NCBI GenBank assembly: GCA_026389975.1
Contig: JAPLGV010000268.1
Coordinates: 1,033 to 9,277 of the forward strand
Direction of reading: 5' to 3'
Length of the DNA stretch: 8,245 nt
DNA from: Chloroflexota bacterium
GTDB taxonomy: Bacteria > Chloroflexota > Anaerolineae > Anaerolineales > Villigracilaceae
A program made the position numbers and the translations under genes. Numbering within the stretch: position 1 is the stretch's first letter; every line of letters begins with the position of its first letter. Positions 1 to 5,123 of this stretch are shown here, in pieces. Below the pieces are notes generated by a model. That model ran no database searches. It had not been told where the DNA came from and saw only the letters and a list, made by a program, of their open reading frames with translations.

Positions 1-81
1 GGCTAAAACTTGTTGGTGGTCGTTGCCGGGTGCCACAACACACCCAACAGTTGCGGCCGGCCCCCATAACTTTCTCTGGAC

Positions 82-118
82 AATAAAAAAAAGCCTGACG
101 AGCAACCGTCAGGCTTTT
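82..118 (-). terminator. Rho-independent terminator closing the leftward operon
   Basis: A perfect 12-bp stem (89-100 paired with 107-118) encloses the 6-nt loop at 101-106. Read on the minus strand, the GC-rich stem containing GCCTGACG runs into eight consecutive T residues (92 down to 85, four of them within the stem), the classic intrinsic terminator form. It lies about 95 nt beyond the stop codon of the M20 amidohydrolase gene and is the natural end of the leftward array. Read rightward, the T tract is only four long, so it could also stop transcription entering from the left, but less well. Confidence 0.9.
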
Positions 119-155
119 ACTGCTTCTTGCGTAAATCTGTGAACATGCTATTATC

Positions 156-171
156 GAATTGCTCGCAATTC
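156..171. repeat. Small inverted repeat in the 3' untranslated region
   Basis: GAATTGC at 156-162 and GCAATTC at 165-171 form a 7-bp perfect inverted repeat with a 2-nt spacer (or a 6-bp stem with a CTCG tetraloop). It lies between the M20 amidohydrolase stop and the terminator and has no T tract. It may be a minor mRNA 3' structure; no function can be assigned. The rest of 1-212 holds nothing else that I can support. Confidence 0.4.
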
Positions 172-212
172 CTGGAATATTGATTCAGATCCTCACGCAG
201 TACCCTGTGAGT

Positions 213-1391
213 TCAACTTTTTAGCAAATCTGTCATGATCGCGGCCATCAACGCCGCGCCGCGCGGCAGGGCCGCCTCATCAATATCAAACCTGGGATGG
301 TGATGGCCGGCATCCAGTCCCTTTTCGGGATTGGCCGAGCCGATGAAGAAGAAGCACCCGGGCACTTTTTCCAGGACAAAGGCGAAATCTTCCGAGCCCA
401 TTGTAATGTAATTTGCGGTGTCCACGTCCGCTTCGGGGAATAGGCGGCGGGCAACTGCCTGGACGCGAGCAGCAGTCTCGGGTTGGTTGATCGTGGCTGG
501 AGTCAGAATCTGCAGTTCAATTTCTGCTTGACAACCCATTCCTTCGGCAATCGAATGGACCGTCTTCTCGAAGCGTTCCAGAACCCGGGTGCGGACCGCC
601 GGCTCGAAGGTGCGGATTGTCCCGGTCATTTCGACCGCGGGCGGGATGACGTTAAATGTTTCGCCGCCGTGGATGGTGCAGACACTGACAACCGCTGTCT
701 GCAGGGGCGCGATGTTACGGGCAACGATCCCTTGCAGCGCAGAGACAACCTGCGCCGCGGCCAGGATCGGATCCACGGCCAGATGAGGTACCGCGCCGTG
801 TCCGCCTTTGCCGCGCACCTTGATTTTGAAGATTTCTGCTCCGGCCATGGCCGGGCCACCGGCAATGCCGACCCAGCCGACGGGCTTTTCGTTCCAGACG
901 TGCAGAGCTAAAGCAACATCCACTTTGGGGTTTTCCAGCACGCCGTCTTCGATCATTTTTTCCGCACCGCCCATGCCTTCTTCGGCAGGTTGGAACATGA
1001 ACTTAACTGTTCCGGACAGTTGGCTGCGATGAGCGTTGAGCATTTTAGCAACGGTCAAAAGGACGGCTGTGTGGCCGTCGTGCCCGCAAGCGTGCATCAC
1101 GCCGGGGTTCTGGGATGCATAAGGCGCGCCGGTTTCCTCGCGGATGGGCAGGGCGTCCATGTCGGCACGGACGAGCACCACCGGGCTTTGTTTGGCTCCT
1201 TCGAGTAGGGCCACCACGCCCGTCCCGCCAACCCCGGTATGCACTTCCAGACCGAGAGCGGTCAATTCTTTGGCGACAATTCCAGCCGTGCGGACTTCGT
1301 GGAAGCCGAGTTCCGGATGGGCGTGGAAGTCACGGCGCATGGACTGGGTGTATTCGAATAAGGCCTGGGCTTCAGAGAGAAAATCGGGCAT
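213..1391 (-). CDS. M20 family (M20D) amidohydrolase, hippurate/N-acyl-amino-acid hydrolase type
   Basis: This is a cytoplasmic metal-dependent hydrolase of 392 aa, the usual length for the M20D group (hippurate hydrolase, N-acetyl-amino-acid and N-acetylcysteine deacetylases). It would cleave an N-acyl amino acid to a free amino acid and a carboxylate. Visible family motifs, numbered from the chosen start, are HAHPELGF near 23-30, ACGHDGH near 101-107 (metal-binding Cys102 and His104), the catalytic/metal pair Glu137-Glu138, LHVW with His164, the lid-domain GGHGAVPH near 196-203, MGSEDFAF near 332-339 and the C-terminal HHHPRFDID near 363-371. There is no signal peptide. I chose ATG 1391 because GAGG (1397-1400) lies 5 nt upstream; ATG 1409 adds six residues (MTIEVH) but lacks a ribosome binding site. 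The gene follows the PIG-L deacetylase closely and ends the operon. The exact substrate cannot be read from sequence. Confidence 0.93.
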   Translation of the reverse strand: MPDFLSEAQALFEYTQSMRRDFHAHPELGFHEVRTAGIVAKELTALGLEVHTGVGGTGVVALLEGAKQSPVVLVRADMDALPIREETGAPYASQNPGVMHACGHDGHTAVLLTVAKMLNAHRSQLSGTVKFMFQPAEEGMGGAEKMIEDGVLENPKVDVALALHVWNEKPVGWVGIAGGPAMAGAEIFKIKVRGKGGHGAVPHLAVDPILAAAQVVSALQGIVARNIAPLQTAVVSVCTIHGGETFNVIPPAVEMTGTIRTFEPAVRTRVLERFEKTVHSIAEGMGCQAEIELQILTPATINQPETAARVQAVARRLFPEADVDTANYITMGSEDFAFVLEKVPGCFFFIGSANPEKGLDAGHHHPRFDIDEAALPRGAALMAAIMTDLLKS

Positions 1392-1396
1392 GTGTA

Positions 1397-1400
1397 CCTC
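1397..1400 (-). promoter_or_regulatory. Ribosome binding site deciding the M20 amidohydrolase start
   Basis: On the minus strand GAGG is followed by 5 nt and then ATG at 1391. The in-frame ATG at 1409 is preceded by CCTAATCCATT, which has no Shine-Dalgarno match. This favours the shorter protein beginning MPDFLSEAQ, which also matches the usual N terminus of the family. Confidence 0.6.
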
Positions 1401-1415
1401 AATTGTCATAATGGA

Positions 1416-2159
1416 TTAGGTTGTCGCATTAAAATAAAGCACGCGGAATTTTTCTTCGTAGCGCGGGGCTTCGTCGGTGCTGTCTTCAGTATGGCGAGAG
1501 CGCATCCGTTGCTCGAAAGTGAGCGGGTCGCCTATCTGGGATTTGTGCTCTTTCAGTGCGTTCATTTTCACTTCCCAGGTATCGGTTACGTCCAAGATTA
1601 CTGTTGGGCTGGCAGCCAATGAGACCCATACTTCGCGCGGAGTATGGGTCTGCAGCCCTTCGTTTTTGAGCAATTCGGGAAAGAAGTGACCGTTCCCGGC
1701 GGCGGGAAAGACGGCATCCAGCACGACCTGTCCGGCAGCGCGGTGGTCGGGATGATTGACTCGTCCGAACCAGGAGTAGAGCAGGGTGGGGTCGCAGGTG
1801 ACGAGGATGTCGGGTTTTTCGCGACGGAGGAGGCGCACTATTTCCCGGCGCAGTTCGAGGCTGGGAACGAGATAACCGTCCTCCAGGTTCAGAAAACGCA
1901 CCGACCGGGCGCCGATGACCGCTGCGGCATTCTGTTGTTCCGTCTGGCGGATGGCGCACAACTGTTCCGGTGTCACTTCTGATCCGCCGCCTTTATTGCC
2001 ATTGGTCAGCAGGAAGTAATGGATTTCGTGACCGGCTCTGGCCCAGCGGGCGAGCGTGGCCCCACAGAAAAATTCCGGGTCATCCGGATGTGCCAGGATG
2101 ACCAGGATTTTTTGGGATTTCTCCCAGGCATCGGGAGCTTTCTGACTATCTTCGCTCAT
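1416..2159 (-). CDS. PIG-L family (LmbE-like) zinc-dependent deacetylase
   Basis: This is a 247-aa LmbE-like fold protein whose family removes acyl groups from N-acetylated amino sugars or cleaves thiol-conjugate amides (MshB, Mca, BshB, GlcNAc-PI deacetylase). The zinc and catalytic motif AHPDD is at residues 23-27. The second metal-binding motif HPDH is at 136-139, inside the typical RVNHPDHRA context. GNKGG at 54-58 follows beta strand 2, as is common in the family. Length is typical and no signal peptide is seen, so it is probably cytoplasmic. I chose ATG 2159, which overlaps the 3' end of ricT by 14 nt; a start at 2258 would add 33 residues without family resemblance and overlap ricT deeply. 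There is no clear ribosome binding site (AAAAGAAAAG precedes it), so translation is probably coupled to ricT. The substrate is unknown; pairing with an M20 deacylase suggests serial deacylation of a small molecule. Confidence 0.9.
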   Translation of the reverse strand: MSEDSQKAPDAWEKSQKILVILAHPDDPEFFCGATLARWARAGHEIHYFLLTNGNKGGGSEVTPEQLCAIRQTEQQNAAAVIGARSVRFLNLEDGYLVPSLELRREIVRLLRREKPDILVTCDPTLLYSWFGRVNHPDHRAAGQVVLDAVFPAAGNGHFFPELLKNEGLQTHTPREVWVSLAASPTVILDVTDTWEVKMNALKEHKSQIGDPLTFEQRMRSRHTEDSTDEAPRYEEKFRVLYFNATT

Positions 2160-3045
2160 ACTTTTCTTTTTCGGGCTTGGGGCAATTCTCACACGGTTCC
2201 TGGGATTTGCGCCGCAGGGCCTCCAGTTCGTCCCAGGGTTCCACCTCTTCACGTGCAAATTCCCGCCAGCCCACGTCGGGCAGGTCCACGCGGATGGTCA
2301 TTTGCAGAGGATTAACGTCAAGGACTTTGCCTTCGCCCAGCGGGGTGACGACACGCTTATTCCGTTTGGGCAGTTCCTTGCGGGCGGCGGCATACTGCTC
2401 GTATTCGTAGACCAGGCAGCAGCGCAACCGTCCGCACATGCCGGTAATTTCGGTCGGTGTTAGCGAGATGCCTTGCTCTTTCGCCATTTTGATGGATATG
2501 GGGCTGAACTCGGTCAGGAACCTGGAACAGCAGCGCGTTTCCATGCCGCAGGCGCCCATCCCACCCAGCATCTTCGCCACGTCGCGCGGACCGATTTGCC
2601 GCATTTCCACCTGGGGCTGCTGGTAAAGTTTCTGCATGTCGTGCCGCAGGGATTTCAGGTCGGTCTTGGCCTCAGTCTCTGTGCTGTACATCAGGCTGAG
2701 GCGAGAGCCGTCGAAGGAAAATTCGGCGGCGACGATCTTGACTCCGGATAGTTTCAGGTGCGCGGCGCGTTCCCGGCAGACGATCATCGCCTCGAGTTCT
2801 TTTTGTCCCCACATACGGCGCAGAATCAGATCGCGCGGGGTGGCGATACGCTCAATGGGTTTCCACGCCCCTTCGGAGGGCGAAGCGGGGTTTTCGACAA
2901 TTTGCGTAACCTCGCCCAGTTGCTTGCCGCGCGAGGTCTCAACGACGACGTGGTCGCCAACCTTGATGTGAGGTACGGACGAAGCGTCAAAGTGATAAGC
3001 TTTGCCAATTTGTGCAAAACGGACACCAACGATAAATGGTTGCAT
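2146..3045 (-). CDS. ricT: PSP1 domain protein, RicT/YaaT family
   Basis: The protein has 299 aa. In Bacillus subtilis the family member RicT (YaaT) works in a complex with RicA and RicF that binds 4Fe-4S clusters and directs RNase Y-dependent mRNA maturation. The N-terminal part (GVRFAQIGKAYHF and KVGDHVVVETSRGKQLGEV, about 7-45) and the PSP1 C-terminal region with QIGPRDVAKMLGG (150-162) are diagnostic. Two cysteine clusters typical of the family follow: Cys166/172/173 (GACGMETRCC) and Cys204/209/210 (CGRLRCC). An extra C285-x2-C288 pair lies in the charged C-terminal tail. No ricA or ricF homologue is seen nearby. There is no Shine-Dalgarno sequence; a TATAAT lies 7 nt before the ATG, so the gene may also have its own leaderless transcript. 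The stop overlaps the PIG-L start. Family assignment is firm; the RNA-processing role in this organism is inferred. Confidence 0.92.
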   Translation of the reverse strand: MQPFIVGVRFAQIGKAYHFDASSVPHIKVGDHVVVETSRGKQLGEVTQIVENPASPSEGAWKPIERIATPRDLILRRMWGQKELEAMIVCRERAAHLKLSGVKIVAAEFSFDGSRLSLMYSTETEAKTDLKSLRHDMQKLYQQPQVEMRQIGPRDVAKMLGGMGACGMETRCCSRFLTEFSPISIKMAKEQGISLTPTEITGMCGRLRCCLVYEYEQYAAARKELPKRNKRVVTPLGEGKVLDVNPLQMTIRVDLPDVGWREFAREEVEPWDELEALRRKSQEPCENCPKPEKEKYERR

Positions 3046-3052
3046 GGCAGGG

Positions 3053-3058
3053 ATTATA
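3053..3058 (-). promoter_or_regulatory. Putative -10 box for a leaderless ricT transcript
   Basis: A perfect TATAAT (minus strand, 3058 down to 3053) ends 7 nt before the ricT ATG, which would place the transcription start at or one base before the start codon. ricT lacks a ribosome binding site, consistent with a leaderless message. No convincing -35 hexamer lies 16-18 nt upstream, because that stretch is occupied by the hairpin at 3063-3087. The promoter is therefore plausible rather than firm. Confidence 0.45.
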
Positions 3059-3062
3059 CCGT

Positions 3063-3087
3063 AGAGACGACCCGCCGGGTCGTCTCT
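3063..3087 (-). terminator. mrp-ricT intergenic hairpin, possible attenuator or 3' stabiliser
   Basis: AGAGACGACCC (3063-3073) and GGGTCGTCTCT (3077-3087) form a perfect 11-bp inverted repeat around a GCC loop, starting 6 nt after the mrp stop codon. On the minus strand it is followed by ACGGTATAAT rather than a T run, so it does not look like a full intrinsic terminator. It could slow or partly stop read-through, protect the upstream nuo-mrp mRNA from 3' decay, or serve as an operator overlapping the upstream half of the presumed ricT promoter. Confidence 0.55.
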
Positions 3088-3093
3088 GGGAAA

Positions 3094-4143
3094 CTAGAGG
3101 ATGTTGATCTTTGGGACGTTATTTTGTTCCAGGGCTGTGACACTGACCCGCGCCGCGACCTGCTCGGCGATGGATTTGAGCGCTTTGGCCGCGTCAGAAT
3201 CGAGCCGGGACGCCACAACCGGTTCACCGGTATCGCCGCCGATTCTCACCGACTGTTCCATCGGCAACGCGCCCAGGAAGGGCACTTTGGCAACCCGCGC
3301 CAGGTCTTCGCCGCCGCCGGAGCCGAAGAACTCGCCGCGCATGTTTTCGATGATGCCCAGGATGGGCACTTCGAGGGTACGGAACATCTCCAAGGCGCGG
3401 CTGGCGTCTTCGAGCGAGACGGCCTGAGGCAAGGTCACAATAACCACGCCGGAGAGCGGCAGGGTCTGCGCCAGTGACAGAGGCACATCGCCGGTACCGG
3501 GTGGCAGGTCAATGATAAGATAGTCCAGTTCACCCCATTCCACGTCAGACAGGAACTGGCGAATGGCGGAATTGAGCATCGGACCGCGCCAGATGAGCGG
3601 CTGTCCGGGCTTGACCAGGAAGCCCATGGACATCAACTTGACGCCGTAGGCTTCGGCGGGAATGAGTTTGTTCTCTTTCGTGGCGGGAATCTCGTGGATG
3701 CCCATCATCGTCGGGATGTTGGGGCCGTAGATATCGGCGTCCATCAAGCCAACCCGCGCCCCGGCCTGCGCCAGTGCCACCGCCAGGTTGGCGCTGACCG
3801 TGCTCTTGCCCACACCGCCCTTGCCGGAGGCCACTGCGATGGCGTTGCGTACGGGGAGCTGCAAAAGCCCGCGCAAGCGCCCGTCAGCAGGGACGCTGGC
3901 ATCCATCTTGATGTTGACAGTCTTCACGCCAGGGACGATCAGCGCGGCCTGGCGGGCAGCTTTTTCGATACTGCCCTTGAGCGGGCAGGCCGGCGTGGTC
4001 AGGAGAATGGTAAAGCTGACCGCCTCGCCCTTGATTTCCAGGTCGCGAACCATATTCAACGTGACCAGGTCTTTGTGCAATTCGGGTTCCTGGACTTTGC
4101 TCAGAGCGGCCAGAATTGTTTCAGCGGAGATTTTCGGGGACAT
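3094..4143 (-). CDS. mrp: Mrp/NBP35 family P-loop ATPase, Fe-S cluster carrier (ApbC-like)
   Basis: This 349-aa cytoplasmic ATPase belongs to a family that binds and delivers Fe-S clusters to apo-proteins; its relative Ind1/NUBPL assembles complex I. Residues 5-85 are a MIP18 (DUF59) domain with the conserved TTPACPLKG (Cys53). The ATPase part carries the deviant Walker A SGKGGVGKST (106-115), the switch region MDADIYGPNIP (134-144) and the Walker B-like IIDLPPGTGD (210-219). The CxxC pair that usually follows the ENM motif and bridges a cluster between two monomers is absent: IIENMRGEFFGSGGG (264-278) shows a shortened loop without cysteine. Cluster binding by the canonical route is therefore doubtful, although CxxC-less Mrp proteins exist in other phyla. 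ATG 4143 has AAGG/AGGT about 5 nt upstream. The gene lies 18 nt after the small cysteine protein in the nuo operon, which fits a role in complex I maturation. Confidence 0.94.
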   Translation of the reverse strand: MSPKISAETILAALSKVQEPELHKDLVTLNMVRDLEIKGEAVSFTILLTTPACPLKGSIEKAARQAALIVPGVKTVNIKMDASVPADGRLRGLLQLPVRNAIAVASGKGGVGKSTVSANLAVALAQAGARVGLMDADIYGPNIPTMMGIHEIPATKENKLIPAEAYGVKLMSMGFLVKPGQPLIWRGPMLNSAIRQFLSDVEWGELDYLIIDLPPGTGDVPLSLAQTLPLSGVVIVTLPQAVSLEDASRALEMFRTLEVPILGIIENMRGEFFGSGGGEDLARVAKVPFLGALPMEQSVRIGGDTGEPVVASRLDSDAAKALKSIAEQVAARVSVTALEQNNVPKINIL

Positions 4144-4161
4144 GGCTACCTTTAGATAGAT

Positions 4162-4503
4162 TTATTTTTGCCATTCAACGGCACACTCGTTCTGTAAGAA
4201 CACACCCACTTCGGTCCTGGCCGTCTCGAACAGTCCGGTTAATTCTTCGTCCGAGCCGTGGAAACGCTTGAGGGAATGTTTGGCACAGACAGTGCAGCCA
4301 TTGAGGGCGCGGTATGAATCGGCATTACAGGTGGCGCAATTGTTCAAGCGTGCCATCATCAGGATGAATGCCATCTGTTCTGGGCTATCCGGCCCGGTTT
4401 TTTCCACAGCCGAGACCAGCTCCCGCCAGGCTGTGCCACGTTCGTTGCAGAGGGGCGAGATGCCGCGGGGAGGGAAGATTAGGTCGGTGTCGGGATTATA
4501 CAT
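4162..4503 (-). CDS. Uncharacterised 113-aa cysteine-cluster protein of the nuo operon
   Basis: I do not recognise a named family. The protein is small, soluble and mostly helical in appearance. Its centre holds four cysteines spaced C56-x2-C59-x10-C70-x2-C73, which could bind zinc or a 4Fe-4S cluster; Cys19 and Cys107 lie outside. The segment RLNNCATCNADSYRALNGC (52-70) is followed by a basic KHSLKRFHGSDEEL stretch (75-88). No signal peptide or membrane segment is seen. The start lies 8 nt after the nuoI stop with no clear ribosome binding site, so translation is probably coupled to nuoI; mrp follows 18 nt later. A place between the Fe-S subunit NuoI and an Fe-S carrier ATPase suggests an accessory or assembly factor for complex I or for Fe-S delivery. 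That role is inferred from context and cysteine spacing only. The spacing is also compatible with a structural zinc site. Confidence 0.85.
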   Translation of the reverse strand: MYNPDTDLIFPPRGISPLCNERGTAWRELVSAVEKTGPDSPEQMAFILMMARLNNCATCNADSYRALNGCTVCAKHSLKRFHGSDEELTGLFETARTEVGVFLQNECAVEWQK

Positions 4504-4511
4504 TTCGACCG

Positions 4512-5114
4512 TTATTCGCCTTGACCTGTGCGGGAGGCTGCCTTGGCAGCCCGTGCGGCATCTTCGCGTCTCGCGTTAACCGGACGTATGCTTTCGTAAT
4601 ATTTGGCCGATTTCGACAACTTGGTTTCGTCGTACACGTTGCGAGTGAAGGATGCCAGTTCGTAATCATGATCCATTTTGATGGCGTCAAACGGGCAGAA
4701 TTCAGCACACAAACCGCAGTTCATGCAGAGATCCGCGTCAATAGTAAACTTGGCCGGGTCTGGAATCGGGCGGCCAGTGGCGGGATCGGTGGAGCGGACG
4801 ATCCAGATGCACTGCGGCGGGCAGACTTTGGCGCAGATTCCGCAGGAAGTGCACCGCAGGGTCTTTTCCCCGTTCGGGCCTTCATCATAAACCAGGAACG
4901 GTACAAAGCGGAATTCTTCCGGGACCGGGATTTTTTCTTCCGGGTATTGCACGGTGAAAATGCCACGCGCATCCTTGCTGCCGCGGTGGGCGATGCCTTT
5001 ATCAGTGCGGTAACGTTTGCCCAACCAACTCAGATCGTCGAGGTAGGTTTCGGCAAAGCGCTTGAGACTGACGCTGAGGCTTTTCAAGATACCTTTACCA
5101 ACCATATCGCTCAT
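4512..5114 (-). CDS. nuoI: NADH-quinone oxidoreductase subunit I (NuoI), 2x 4Fe-4S ferredoxin-like
   Basis: This is the 200-aa subunit of the complex I connecting arm carrying clusters N6a and N6b, which pass electrons from NuoG to the N2 cluster of NuoB. Two complete 4Fe-4S motifs are seen: CTSCGICAKVCP (Cys88, 91, 94, 98) and CMNCGLCAEFCP (Cys130, 133, 136, 140). Each cluster's fourth cysteine is followed by Pro, as in two-cluster ferredoxins. An additional Cys102 follows the first motif. The N terminus (1-35) is the amphipathic segment that anchors NuoI to the membrane arm; the C-terminal tail (about 180-200) is Ala/Arg-rich and probably disordered. ATG 5114 has AGGAG about 6 nt upstream, overlapping the nuoCD stop. 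nuoH, which normally lies between nuoD or nuoG and nuoI, is missing here. Confidence 0.96.
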   Translation of the reverse strand: MSDMVGKGILKSLSVSLKRFAETYLDDLSWLGKRYRTDKGIAHRGSKDARGIFTVQYPEEKIPVPEEFRFVPFLVYDEGPNGEKTLRCTSCGICAKVCPPQCIWIVRSTDPATGRPIPDPAKFTIDADLCMNCGLCAEFCPFDAIKMDHDYELASFTRNVYDETKLSKSAKYYESIRPVNARREDAARAAKAASRTGQGE

Positions 5115-5123
5115 GGGTTTCTC

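Noticed and set aside
1..67. Leftward open frame from an ATG at 65-67 to the window edge
   Set aside because: Only about 22 codons, no ribosome binding site and no recognisable similarity; too little to call a gene. No tRNA-like fold was found in 1-80 either.
82..118. Terminator serving a rightward gene entering from the left
   Set aside because: The T tract is strong only in the leftward reading (eight T against four), and no rightward gene is visible in 1-80; bidirectional use cannot be excluded.
2160..2258. Longer PIG-L start at 2258
   Set aside because: It adds 33 residues without family resemblance and overlaps about 110 nt of ricT; ATG 2159 puts AHPDD at residue 23, as usual for the family.
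2758..3477. Rightward open frame (239 codons) across the ricT-mrp junction
   Set aside because: It is a shadow of ricT and mrp with no motifs of its own, and it runs through the intergenic hairpin.
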